DNA from: Methanothrix sp.
GTDB taxonomy: Archaea > Halobacteriota > Methanosarcinia > Methanotrichales > Methanotrichaceae
Length of the DNA: 18,838 bases
Assembly (NCBI GenBank): GCA_023229165.1
Contig: JALNZQ010000002.1
Coordinates: 22,237-41,074, forward strand
Direction of reading: 5' to 3'
Each line of letters opens with the position of its first letter. Positions within the stretch are counted from its first letter, which is position 1. Positions 1-7,814 of the stretch are shown here, piece by piece. The translations under genes and the position numbers were made by a program. The notes beneath the pieces are model-generated. The model saw only the letters and a list, made by a program, of their open reading frames with translations, was not told the DNA's origin and ran no database searches.

Positions 1-538
1 TTTCGCATCTGTCGGCCAGATCGGTGACCTGATGGGCAGAGAGGAGCCTTCCCGTGGGATTGTTGGGGTTGCACAGGAAGAGCAGCTTGGCCTTTGCAAG
101 ATCATCGTCTGACAGAAGCGGCAGGCCGTCTTCGCCGATATTTACCTTCTTGATAGTCGCTCCGGCCAGAAGGGACTGGTTGGTGTACTCGCCAAAGGAG
201 GGCGTGGGAACTAGGCCTATGTCCCCCTCATCAAAGCAGCATTCGGCAAAGAGCCTGATCAGCTCCGAGGAGCCGTTGCCGGGCACGATGCATTCCATAT
301 CGACATTTACAAATTTTGCTGCGGCGCGACGAAAGTTCCGGTAGCTATTGTCCGGATAATGGCCAATATGCGCCAGCTCTTCCATAAGCAATTCTTTGAG
401 CGGCGGTGAGCCCAGGGGATTGATGTTAGCGGAAAAGTCCAACGGCTCCGCTCCCAGGATCGATGCCGCTTCCTGTACTTTGCCGCCGTGCCGGCACTCT
501 TTCGCTCCGGCAAAGCTCTTCCGTATCCGGTTTATCAT
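1..538 (-). CDS. cobD: Threonine-phosphate decarboxylase CobD-like PLP enzyme (partial, N-terminal 179 residues)
   Basis: Fold-type I PLP aminotransferase family. The CobD branch decarboxylates L-threonine-O-3-phosphate to aminopropanol phosphate, the linker of the cobamide nucleotide loop. Read on the minus strand from ATG at 538; the frame runs off the left edge, so the C-terminal half, including the PLP lysine, is not visible. Seen: HGGK at residues 17-20, DFSANINPLGSP at 34-45, GHYPD at 59-63, GNGSSELI at 87-94 and CNPNNPTG at 156-163. HisC shares the fold, but the HGGK segment and the 'FSANINPLG' form are what I know from CobD rather than HisC, so CobD is preferred. An in-frame TGA lies 11 codons upstream and no strong Shine-Dalgarno precedes the ATG. 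It diverges from the ACDS operon, whose CdhD/CdhE subunits need a corrinoid. Confidence 0.75.
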   Translation of the reverse strand, partial: MINRIRKSFAGAKECRHGGKVQEAASILGAEPLDFSANINPLGSPPLKELLMEELAHIGHYPDNSYRNFRRAAAKFVNVDMECIVPGNGSSELIRLFAECCFDEGDIGLVPTPSFGEYTNQSLLAGATIKKVNIGEDGLPLLSDDDLAKAKLLFLCNPNNPTGRLLSAHQVTDLADRCE

Positions 539-601
539 GGATTTGCCAGCGTCTTCTTGTGGGAAGGCATTTCAAGCTTGTGGGCGGAAAATAATCCATT
601 A

Positions 602-620
602 ACGATCGTGACTGGATCGT
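602..620. promoter_or_regulatory. Operator-like dyad between divergent cobD-like gene and cdhA
   Basis: A perfect 6-base inverted repeat, ACGATC and GATCGT, separated by 7 bases. It sits 22 bases upstream of the TATA-like box at 643-650 and 63 bases upstream of the divergent cobD-like start. Position and symmetry fit a dimeric regulator site, but a 6-base dyad can arise by chance and no regulator is identified. Confidence 0.35.
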
Positions 621-642
621 ATCACTATGTGCGTTTGATCTG

Positions 643-650
643 TATATAAA
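643..650 (+). promoter_or_regulatory. TATA-box candidate for the ACDS operon
   Basis: TATATAAA followed by AATA in an AT-rich stretch resembles an archaeal TATA box. Transcription would start near 668-675, giving a leader of about 100 bases before cdhA. A second AT-rich candidate (TTTATATT, about 686-693) lies nearer the gene and would give a leader of about 60 bases. Which one is used cannot be told from sequence. Confidence 0.5.
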
Positions 651-774
651 AATACTACTATGAAATTATCGGCAATTTAGATAATTTTATATTATTAAGT
701 ATCCGAAAGTGTTTTATCTACTCTATGCGAACTCAAGCGGCGTATATCAAAGGAAGAGGAGGCTAAGATTTCCG

Positions 775-3192
775 ATGGCAACAAAAGAGGGCAGCTTTTC
801 GGTTGAGGACATGAAGAACGTCCAGATCAACATCGGGGCTGTCGTTAAGGAAGCGGATGAATGGGACCAGGAGATGGGTCCGCATCCCAAGCCCGGCGTG
901 GCAACGCTCCGGTCCTGGGATCATATGATCGCCAACAGATACAAGATCATGTACGCCCCGGCAGACGATACATGCACCCTTTGTACCTATGGTCCATGCG
1001 ACCTTACCGGAAATAAGCGCGGCGCATGCGGCATTGATCAGGCCGGTGCCTGCGGCAAGATCGTTTTGATTGCATGCTTGATGGGCACCTGTGCTCACTC
1101 CGCCCACGGCAGACATCTCTATCACTGGTGCATGGACAAGTTCGGCGACATGAAGTTCGACATGGGCGACGAGATTTTGGTTGATTCTCCCCTATATCAG
1201 ACCATCATGGGCACCAAGCCCAGGAGCTTCAAGGATTTCAACGAAGGACTCTATTACCTTGAGGAAGGGGTCGTGCAGCTTCTGGCAGCTACCCACACCG
1301 GTCAAGAGGGCGCATACATAGACTTCGAGTCCAAAGCTCTGCATGCCGGCATGCTGGACTTGCTCGGCATGGAGATCTGCGACATGTTGCAGATTGTGGC
1401 TTACAACATGCCCCGTGGCGCAGCTGATGCCCCCATTATCGAGATCGGCATGGGCACCATGGACCAGAGCAAGGGCGTTCTCATCGCTTACGGCCACAAC
1501 CTGGCAGCCGGCGCTGAAGCCATGATCTATGCAGAAGAGAACGGTCTCTGGGACAAGGTGGACATAGGCGGTGTCTGCTGCACAGCTCATGACCTGAACA
1601 GGATTGGTCTGGGAAAGGGTGAAGCCAAGGTTCCTGCCGGCATAGGCATGAAGCCAAAGGTAGCCGGTGCTATCGGCTGGTGGAGAAAGATGGTCCGCTC
1701 CGGTGTCATGGACTGCGTCATGGTAGATGAGCAGTGCGTCTGGTGCGATGTTCTGGCAGATTCCCAAAAGCGCAAGATCCCCGTCATTGCTACTACGGAC
1801 AAGATCATGCTGGGACTGGTGGACAGGACCAATGATCCAATCGATGCCATAGTGGATGATCTGGTGAACTTCAAGGTTCCAGGCGTTGCCATTCTCGACC
1901 CCGCCAAAGCAGGAATCGTAGGCATCAAGACCGCTATTGCCGTCAAGCCCAAGCGTGCCGAGGCTCATATCCAGAACCTGATCACAGAAGCGCAGTTCCA
2001 GGAGCAAATCAAGAAGTGCACAACCTGCAACGATTGCGCCTTCGTCTGCCCGCCCCATATAAGAATCAGCAAGCTTATTGCGGATGCAGTCAAGGGCGAC
2101 ATGACGACATTCTCTAACACTTACGAGATTTGCGTTGGCTGCGGCAGGTGCGAGCAGGTCTGCCCACAGGGCATTAACATCCTGGACCTATTTGAGTTTG
2201 CCAACCGTCAGGTTGTAAAGAATCAGAAGTTCAAGATGAGATCCGGACGCGGGCCCGCGCGCGACACTGAGATTCGAGCTGTAGGCGCGCCCATTGTGCT
2301 CGGCACCATTCCAGGAGTTATTGCTCTGGTCGGATGCAGCAATTATCCCAACGGCACCAAAGAAGCCTACGACATTGCCAAGGAATTCGTGGACCGCGGC
2401 TACATAGTCGTTACTTCCGGATGCATGGCCATGGATATGTCCCTCTATACTGATGCCGATGGCAAGACAATCTGGGAACAGTATCCAGGAGGCTTCGACG
2501 GCCGCAACATCTGCAATACCGGCTCATGCGTCTCCAACGCCAACATCGGCGATGCTGCAATCAAAGTATCGACTATCTTCGCCCATCGGAACCATAGAGG
2601 CAACTTCGACGATATCGCCGACTACATCCTGAACAAAGTTGGCGCCTGCGGTGTAGCCTGGGGTGCTTACTCGCAGAAGGCTGCTGCCATCGCTACCGGC
2701 TGCAACCGGCTTGGCATACCAGTAGTCGTTCAGCCTCACTCTGTCATGTACCGCCGCTCTTTCATGGGCCGGACGGACAAGCCCGAGGACTGGATGGTCA
2801 TAGATGCTCGCGACGGCAAGATGCAACAGATCGAGCCCGCGCCTGAGGCGATGCTCTACATTGCCGAGACCAAGGAAGAGGCAATGCTGGAGATGGCCAA
2901 ACTCTGCTTCCGGCCTTCCGATAACAGCATTGGCAGAGGTATCAAGCTTACTCACTACTGCGATATCTCCATGAAGTACTTCGGCAAGCTGCCCGACGAC
3001 TGGCACATCTTCGTCCGAGACGTCAAGGACCTTCCCTTGGTTTACAAGGAAGATATGATGAAGACTCTCGAGTCGAAGTTCGGCTGGAAGATTGATTGGA
3101 AGGCCAAGAAGATCCTCTCCGGACCGCTGCGGCCCGCTGATGTGAGCTTCGATCCGACCAACCTGGCCAGGAAGATCAGGACCAAGAAGTGA
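775..3192 (+). CDS. cdhA: ACDS complex alpha subunit, nickel CO dehydrogenase
   Basis: Catalyses reversible oxidation of CO to CO2 on the Ni-Fe-S C cluster of the ACDS complex and passes electrons to ferredoxin. 805 residues, the usual family length of about 800. Seen: Cys67-X2-Cys70-X4-Cys75-X9-Cys85 (B-cluster type); His241 in GHN; the CC pair 268/269; Cys321 in DEQC; two ferredoxin motifs at 415-425 and 453-463; then Cys521, Cys550, Cys585 and Cys625 in the C-cluster region. Start: ATG 775 gives the family-like N-terminus MATKEGSFSVEDMKNVQI, with GAGGAGG at 756-762 (12-base spacing, rather long). The frame extends upstream to an ATG at 709, but those 22 residues precede the ribosome site and are rejected. 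No cysteine occurs before residue 67 (see findings). First gene of the operon; 19 bases to cdhB. Confidence 0.97.
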   Translation: MATKEGSFSVEDMKNVQINIGAVVKEADEWDQEMGPHPKPGVATLRSWDHMIANRYKIMYAPADDTCTLCTYGPCDLTGNKRGACGIDQAGACGKIVLIACLMGTCAHSAHGRHLYHWCMDKFGDMKFDMGDEILVDSPLYQTIMGTKPRSFKDFNEGLYYLEEGVVQLLAATHTGQEGAYIDFESKALHAGMLDLLGMEICDMLQIVAYNMPRGAADAPIIEIGMGTMDQSKGVLIAYGHNLAAGAEAMIYAEENGLWDKVDIGGVCCTAHDLNRIGLGKGEAKVPAGIGMKPKVAGAIGWWRKMVRSGVMDCVMVDEQCVWCDVLADSQKRKIPVIATTDKIMLGLVDRTNDPIDAIVDDLVNFKVPGVAILDPAKAGIVGIKTAIAVKPKRAEAHIQNLITEAQFQEQIKKCTTCNDCAFVCPPHIRISKLIADAVKGDMTTFSNTYEICVGCGRCEQVCPQGINILDLFEFANRQVVKNQKFKMRSGRGPARDTEIRAVGAPIVLGTIPGVIALVGCSNYPNGTKEAYDIAKEFVDRGYIVVTSGCMAMDMSLYTDADGKTIWEQYPGGFDGRNICNTGSCVSNANIGDAAIKVSTIFAHRNHRGNFDDIADYILNKVGACGVAWGAYSQKAAAIATGCNRLGIPVVVQPHSVMYRRSFMGRTDKPEDWMVIDARDGKMQQIEPAPEAMLYIAETKEEAMLEMAKLCFRPSDNSIGRGIKLTHYCDISMKYFGKLPDDWHIFVRDVKDLPLVYKEDMMKTLESKFGWKIDWKAKKILSGPLRPADVSFDPTNLARKIRTKK

Positions 3193-3211
3193 GGGCAAGG
3201 AGGAGATAAAA

Positions 3212-3775
3212 ATGGCAGCAGAAGTTAAGAAGGGCATTGACACCACCAAGAACCCCATTCCCTTTGAGATGGCCCAGGTTCCCGGGCCGGAGCAGGCTAA
3301 GTGCTACATGCCGAAGGTTATGGGCGCAATAATTAAGAAGGCCAAGAGGCCTCTGCTCGTTGTGGGAGCAGAGCTCTTTGACGATCCCATCATGTTCGAT
3401 AAGATGATCGAAATCGGCAAAATGGGCATACCTATCGCCGCCACGGCGCATTCCGTGAAGGGCTTTGTAGAGAGAGGCTACCTGGAGAACGTCTACCAGA
3501 TCGGCCTGCATCCCCTGACCAGCAACCTGCGCTTCTCCGATTGGATGGGCATGGATGGAAAGGGCCAGTACGATGCCGTTATCTTTATGGGCATCTTCTA
3601 CAAATTCGCCAACGCCATGTTCTCAACACTCAAGAACTTCAACCGGGACATCAAGCGCATATCCATTGACCGGTACTATCACATCAACGCCAACATGACA
3701 TTTGGCAACATGGCCTTCACTCCCGACGACTATCACGCAGCCGTGGACGAAGTAATCGCAGCAATGAAGAAATAA
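3212..3775 (+). CDS. cdhB: ACDS complex epsilon subunit
   Basis: Small subunit that pairs with CdhA in the CODH component (alpha2epsilon2) of ACDS. It has a nucleotide-binding-like Rossmann fold and no metal cluster of its own; its proposed role is in electron transfer or assembly. 187 residues, close to the family length of about 170. Recognisable family segments include RPLLVVGAELFDDP and GIPIAATAHSVKGF near the N-terminus, and NMTFGNMAFTPDDY near the C-terminus. Strong ribosome site AAGGAGGAG at 3197-3205, 19 bases after cdhA. No cysteine pattern suggests a cluster. Position directly after cdhA and before cdhC is the standard archaeal order. Confidence 0.93.
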   Translation: MAAEVKKGIDTTKNPIPFEMAQVPGPEQAKCYMPKVMGAIIKKAKRPLLVVGAELFDDPIMFDKMIEIGKMGIPIAATAHSVKGFVERGYLENVYQIGLHPLTSNLRFSDWMGMDGKGQYDAVIFMGIFYKFANAMFSTLKNFNRDIKRISIDRYYHINANMTFGNMAFTPDDYHAAVDEVIAAMKK

Positions 3776-3808
3776 AGTTCATCTCATTAAAACAGAAGAG
3801 GTGTATTA

Positions 3809-5215
3809 ATGGCAGACATAAAGTTGGATATATCCCCCATGTATGAGGGCGAGAGAATCAGGAAGGACGATCTATGGGTAGAGTTGGGCGGCCCCAAGGC
3901 AGACGGATTCGAGCTGTCTTTGGCCACACCAATGGACCAGATCACCGATGGAAAGGTAACTGTTATCGGTCCCGATCTCGGAGAGATGAAAGAAGGCACT
4001 ATCATGCCCTTCGGCATGATATTCAAGGTCGGCGGCGAGAAGATTGAGAAGGATCTGGAGTCCATCATTGAGAGGCGCAACCACGCCCTGCTCTCCTACA
4101 TCAGCGGTCTCATGCACCTCAACCAGAGATACGATATCTGGATGAGGATCGGCAAGAGCCTCAAGAAGAAGGGTGTAACCTCCTGGAAAGAGATCTTTAC
4201 CCCCGTCATCGATCTGTACAAGGCCGAGATGCCCTTCATCGAGAAGATGGAGATCACCATTGTCACAGACCCCGCCAAGGTTAAAGAAGAGCTGGCCAAC
4301 GCCATGGCTGTCTACAAGACACGTGACGCGCGCGCCAAGGGACTGCACGATGAGGACGTCGATGTCTTCTACGGCTGCACACTCTGTCAGGCATTCGCTC
4401 CCACCAGCGCCTGCGTGGTCACCCCGGACAGGCCATCCCTGTGCGGAGCTATCACCTGGTTCGATGGACGCGCTGCCGCCAAGGTGGACCCAGAGGGCCC
4501 CCAGTTCCCCATAGCCAAAGGAACCGCAATTGACGCAGTTTCCGGCGAGTACGAAGCCATCAACGAGATGGCCGCAAAGCGCTCGGGCGGCGAGTACAGC
4601 AGGATGCTCTTATACACATTCTTTGATGCGCCCCACACTTCCTGTGGCTGCTTCGAGACCATCGGCTTCTACATGCCCGAGGTTGACGGCATCGGTCTGG
4701 CCGACCGTGACTTCAGGGGAGCAACCCCCAATGGACTGCCCTTCTCAACAATGGCAGGCCAGACAGGCGGCGGCAAGCAGGTTGTAGGATTCCTGGGAAT
4801 GGGCATTCTCTATTACTTCTCTCCCAAGTTCCTCCAGGCCGACGGCGGCTGGAGAAGGATCGTCTGGATGTCCAAGGGTCTCAAGGAGAGAGTAAAGGCT
4901 GGCATCGATGAGGACATGATGGCCAAGATCGCCACCGAGGATGATGCCAAGGATATTGCAGCTCTCAAGACCTTCCTGCTCAAGGTTGACCATCCCGTTG
5001 TCAACGGCGTCACCAGGAAAGTTGACAACAAGAAGATCACCGAGGGCTGGAAGCTCGAGGATATTTCCGACGAGATCAAAGAGAAGGTCATGGCCTATAT
5101 CGAGAAGACCGGCGGAGACATCAACATCGATACCGTTAAGTCCGAGCTTGCCTTGACCGAAGGCCAGTTCATGCAGGTCGTCGAGGCTCTGCAGGCTGAT
5201 GGCGTTCTCGAGTGA
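3809..5215 (+). CDS. cdhC: ACDS complex beta subunit, acetyl-CoA synthase
   Basis: Makes or cleaves acetyl-CoA at the Ni-Ni-[4Fe-4S] A cluster. 468 residues. A-cluster ligands are visible: Cys190, Cys193, Cys202 and Cys212 bind the cubane (spacings 3, 9, 10, as in bacterial AcsB), and Cys279-Gly280-Cys281 binds the distal nickel. FSTMAGQTGGGKQ and FSPKFLQADGGW are family-typical. The C-terminal ~60 residues (about 405-468) are predicted helical, with a KVMAYIEKTGGDINIDTV segment that looks like a small winged-helix or helical module. I do not see a C-terminal Ala/Pro/Met-rich tail; something similar appears instead as two separate genes just downstream. Ribosome site GAGGTG at 3798-3803, 33 bases after cdhB. 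Confidence 0.97.
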   Translation: MADIKLDISPMYEGERIRKDDLWVELGGPKADGFELSLATPMDQITDGKVTVIGPDLGEMKEGTIMPFGMIFKVGGEKIEKDLESIIERRNHALLSYISGLMHLNQRYDIWMRIGKSLKKKGVTSWKEIFTPVIDLYKAEMPFIEKMEITIVTDPAKVKEELANAMAVYKTRDARAKGLHDEDVDVFYGCTLCQAFAPTSACVVTPDRPSLCGAITWFDGRAAAKVDPEGPQFPIAKGTAIDAVSGEYEAINEMAAKRSGGEYSRMLLYTFFDAPHTSCGCFETIGFYMPEVDGIGLADRDFRGATPNGLPFSTMAGQTGGGKQVVGFLGMGILYYFSPKFLQADGGWRRIVWMSKGLKERVKAGIDEDMMAKIATEDDAKDIAALKTFLLKVDHPVVNGVTRKVDNKKITEGWKLEDISDEIKEKVMAYIEKTGGDINIDTVKSELALTEGQFMQVVEALQADGVLE

Positions 5216-5241
5216 GTAAAAAACAAAGAGGGTGAAAATCT

Positions 5242-5412
5242 ATGCAGTTAAAACTCAAGAAGAAGGAACCTGCAGCCGCGGCCCCCGCCGCGCCTGCAGC
5301 CGCAGGGGCAGCAGCAGCACCAGCTTTTTCCATGTCCGGCAGCGCCGGCGGCATTAAGCTGATACTCAAGGATGCCAAGATCAGCATAGACAAGGTAGTA
5401 CTCGCTAAGTAG
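5242..5412 (+). CDS. 56-residue Ala/Pro-linker mini-protein, ACDS operon (copy 1)
   Basis: Three parts are visible: a basic N-terminus MQLKLKKKE, an Ala/Pro-rich flexible linker (residues 10-28), and a short beta-rich module GGIKLILKDAKISIDKVVLA (36-55). Ribosome site GAGGGTG at 5227-5233, 8 bases before ATG; 26 bases after cdhC. A second copy with the same layout follows at 5496. The C-terminal module resembles, from memory and unverified, the tail that follows a low-complexity linker at the C-terminus of Methanosarcina CdhC; if so, this is a detached CdhC tail acting as a tether or assembly peptide. Function unknown. Conserved layout, good ribosome site and operon position all support a real gene despite its small size. 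Confidence 0.8.
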   Translation: MQLKLKKKEPAAAAPAAPAAAGAAAAPAFSMSGSAGGIKLILKDAKISIDKVVLAK

Positions 5413-5418
5413 AGTCCT

Positions 5419-5443
5419 GCCTATCCCCTTTTTTGGGAGAGGC
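5419..5443 (+). other. Stem-loop between the two mini-protein genes
   Basis: GCCT-A-TCCC pairs with GGGA-G-AGGC around a 7-base loop CTTTTTT: nine stem positions with one central A-G mismatch. It begins 7 bases after the first mini-gene stops and lies inside the operon's longest internal gap (83 bases). The T-run is in the loop, and only a short T4 follows the stem (5447-5450), so it is not a classical terminator. Partial termination, RNA processing or 3'-end protection of the upstream cistrons are possible. Confidence 0.5.
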
Positions 5444-5495
5444 GGATTTTGCGAGGCGAATGCTATCGATCCAGTTTAAAGTGAGGGAGATTATT

Positions 5496-5669
5496 ATGCA
5501 GCTTAAGCTTAAGAAAAAAGAAGCAGCACCAGCCGCCGCACCTGCGGCAGCAGCAGGCGCATCAGCTCCAGCTTTCGCTATGCCAGCAGCATCATCGGGT
5601 GGAATGACCATTGAGCTTAGAGGCGCGTCCATCCATGTAGCGGAAGTTATCATAAGACCGAAAAAGTAA
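5496..5669 (+). CDS. 57-residue Ala/Pro-linker mini-protein, ACDS operon (copy 2)
   Basis: Paralogue of the gene at 5242. The N-terminus MQLKLKKKE is identical in all nine residues, an Ala/Pro/Ser linker follows (10-35), then GGMTIELRGASIHVAEVIIR (36-55), which keeps the alternating hydrophobic pattern of copy 1 but few identities. Start chosen at ATG 5496 because GAGGGAG at 5483-5489 lies 6 bases upstream and the start then matches copy 1; an in-frame ATG at 5433 is rejected. 13 bases separate it from the cooC-like gene. The divergence of the C-terminal module against the frozen N-terminus suggests a shared partner for the basic end. Function unknown. Confidence 0.8.
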   Translation: MQLKLKKKEAAPAAAPAAAAGASAPAFAMPAASSGGMTIELRGASIHVAEVIIRPKK

Positions 5670-5682
5670 GGAAGGCTAGACA

Positions 5683-6444
5683 TTGGGGAAAGTTATAGCG
5701 GTAACCGGTAAGGGCGGCACCGGCAAGACAGCCGTGACCGCGATGCTCATTAGACATCTCGTAAAGAATTCCGGGAAAAAGTACCGGATGCTTGTTATTG
5801 ATGCTGATGCCGATGCCAATCTCGCTGATGCTCTCGGAGTAAAGGCGGGAAAGACTATAGGCGACATGAGAGAATTCATGCAGCAGTCCCGGTTCACAGC
5901 GTCGCCGGATACGGATAAGCAGGTGCTTTTCGAGTCCAAGATCTTCGAGATTCTCTTGGAGGAGGAGGGCTATGATCTTCTTGTCATGGGCAAGCCGGAA
6001 GGATCCGGGTGTTACTGTTTTGTCAACAATCTTCTGCGCGCCGTTATGGATAAGACCACGGCCAACTACGATCTGATCATCATTGACACGCCGGCGGGCT
6101 TGGAGCATTTCAGCAGGAAGACCATTCCCGACCTTGACGATCTTATCGTGGTGACGGATGAGTCCAGAAGAGGGCTTACCACAGGCGAGCGCATACGTGA
6201 CACTGCCCGCGAGATCGAGCTCCAGTATAAAGATCTCTATGTGATCGTGAACAAGGTCACCGCGGGAAGCAAGGATAAGGTTCTGGAGAATGCTAAAGGC
6301 ATCGGCCTGTCGGTTATCGGCACTATCCCCTATGATGAAAGCTTAGCCAAATTCGATTTAGTGGGAGATCCATTGATGGGCCTTCCCGATGATGCGCCTG
6401 CAGTGCAAGAGATGGCGCAGGTCGTCGGGAAACTGGGCCTGTGA
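5683..6444 (+). CDS. cooC: CooC-like nickel-insertion ATPase of the ACDS operon
   Basis: MinD/SIMIBI-class P-loop ATPase thought to mature the nickel sites of CODH/ACS. 253 residues. Seen: deviant Walker A GKGGTGKT at residues 9-16, IDADADANLADALGV at 39-53 (switch I), a CYC (CXC) motif at 110-112 in a PEGSGCYC context matching the metal-binding CXC of CooC1, and DTPAGLEHFSR at 135-145 (switch II/Walker B). Start is TTG at 5683, with a GGAAGG-type site at about 5670-5675, 7 bases upstream; it gives the usual short lead into the P-loop. A NifH/CooC-like ORF between cdhC and cdhD is known in Methanosarcina. The stop overlaps the ribosome site of cdhD. Confidence 0.93.
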   Translation: MGKVIAVTGKGGTGKTAVTAMLIRHLVKNSGKKYRMLVIDADADANLADALGVKAGKTIGDMREFMQQSRFTASPDTDKQVLFESKIFEILLEEEGYDLLVMGKPEGSGCYCFVNNLLRAVMDKTTANYDLIIIDTPAGLEHFSRKTIPDLDDLIVVTDESRRGLTTGERIRDTAREIELQYKDLYVIVNKVTAGSKDKVLENAKGIGLSVIGTIPYDESLAKFDLVGDPLMGLPDDAPAVQEMAQVVGKLGL

Positions 6445-6455
6445 GGGTGATTCGA

Positions 6456-7808
6456 ATGGCAGAGAAGATCACTTTATCTGACCTGAATAAGACATTAACA
6501 GAAATGAATGTTCAATCCCTCGAGGGACTGAAGATCGAGGGTGACGTAGAGATAGAAATAGATGCAGGTGCTGGCGGCGTAGGCCCCCTGTTCGCATACT
6601 ATTTCGGGCAAGAGGCGGCCAAGATCGCCATGCAGCTAATGAACTTTGCCAAGGCGGTAGGCTATCCCGTAGAGAACCTGCTCCAGCCGGTTGCAATAGC
6701 TTCGGCCATAGCTCCAGCTCCAAAGGACCTGGCTGCAGCGGCTGCCGCTGTTCCAGCCTTCAAGATGGCATCAGCTCTTGCCAGCGCTAAGTTTACCGTC
6801 GGTGTAGACAAGACCTGGAGGAACACCATTCAGGAGGTCACACTGGGCGCTACTAAGGCCGATGGCGGAAGCCGCGGTCATGTGGTCAAGCTGGGCGGCG
6901 AGAAGGCTATGCCTTTCTTCCCGGATGCATCCATGCCCCATGCCCCTAAGATCACCATGGACGTCTTCGACATGCCCATCGGCATGGCCAAGGCCGTCAA
7001 GATGCACTATGAGGACGTCATCAACTCTCCAGGCGAGTGGGCCAAGAAGGCCGTCAAGAAGTTCGGCGCCGACATGGTAACCGTTCACCTGATCAGCACT
7101 GATCCGCTCCTCAAGGACACCTCCGCTCAGGATGCAGTCAAGACCGTTGAGGAGGTATTGCAGGCTGTGGATGTGCCAATCTGTATCGGCGGATCCGGCA
7201 ACCCCAATAAGGACCCAATTGTGCTCTCCAAGGCCGCAGAGGTGGCTGCTGGCGAGCGCGTTCTCATCGCTTCTGCCAACCTGAATATGGATTGGGAGAA
7301 GATCGGCAAGGCCTGTGTGGACAACGGACATGTGTGCCTCGCCTGGACACAGCTCGAGATCAACTCTCAGAAGGAGCTGAACAGGAAGCTCATGAAGGTC
7401 GCCGGCGTTCCCCGCGAGTCCATCGTCATGGACCCAACGACAGCCGCGCTCGCTTACGGCCTGGACTTCGCCTACTCCAACATGGAGAGAATTCGCCTCG
7501 GCGCTCTGAAGGGCGACGAAGAGTTGACTTTCCCCATGTCCTCCGGCACCACCAACGCCTGGGGTGTCAGAGAGTCCTGGATGGTCCGCTCACCCAACAA
7601 GGACGACTCCGACTGGGGAGACCGCATGCTGAGAGGCCCAATCTGGGAGATATTGACCGGATACTCTCTGGCTATGGCCGGCGTGGACATCTTCATGATG
7701 ATGCACCCGACGGCTGTTGCCTATGTGCATGAGATCACTCAGTCCCTGATGGGAAGAATTGAGGCCAAGACGCCCGATACTGCCGCCTGGCTCAAGATGG
7801 GGGTGTGA
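6456..7808 (+). CDS. cdhD: ACDS complex delta subunit, corrinoid Fe-S protein small subunit
   Basis: TIM-barrel subunit that pairs with CdhE in the corrinoid iron-sulfur protein, which moves the methyl group between tetrahydrosarcinapterin and the A cluster. 450 residues (Methanosarcina about 436). Family segments: ADGGSRGHVVKLGGEKAMPF, GGSGNPNKDP, MDPTTAALAYGLDFAYSNME, and FPMSSGTTNAWGVRESWMV near the C-terminus. Residues about 95-110 form an Ala/Pro-rich linker between the N-terminal helical part and the barrel. ATG 6456 is chosen: GAGGGTGA at 6443-6450 lies just upstream and MAEKITLSDL fits the family start; an in-frame GTG at 6441 would put that site inside the gene. Confidence 0.96.
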   Translation: MAEKITLSDLNKTLTEMNVQSLEGLKIEGDVEIEIDAGAGGVGPLFAYYFGQEAAKIAMQLMNFAKAVGYPVENLLQPVAIASAIAPAPKDLAAAAAAVPAFKMASALASAKFTVGVDKTWRNTIQEVTLGATKADGGSRGHVVKLGGEKAMPFFPDASMPHAPKITMDVFDMPIGMAKAVKMHYEDVINSPGEWAKKAVKKFGADMVTVHLISTDPLLKDTSAQDAVKTVEEVLQAVDVPICIGGSGNPNKDPIVLSKAAEVAAGERVLIASANLNMDWEKIGKACVDNGHVCLAWTQLEINSQKELNRKLMKVAGVPRESIVMDPTTAALAYGLDFAYSNMERIRLGALKGDEELTFPMSSGTTNAWGVRESWMVRSPNKDDSDWGDRMLRGPIWEILTGYSLAMAGVDIFMMMHPTAVAYVHEITQSLMGRIEAKTPDTAAWLKMGV

Positions 7809-7814
7809 GAGACA

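Noticed and set aside
709..774. Upstream extension of cdhA to an in-frame ATG at 709
   Set aside because: It would place the GAGGAGG ribosome site inside the gene and adds residues unlike any CdhA start.
1192..2058. Long minus-strand frame (288 codons) inside cdhA
   Set aside because: Shadow frame caused by strong codon bias of cdhA; no family motif and no ribosome site.
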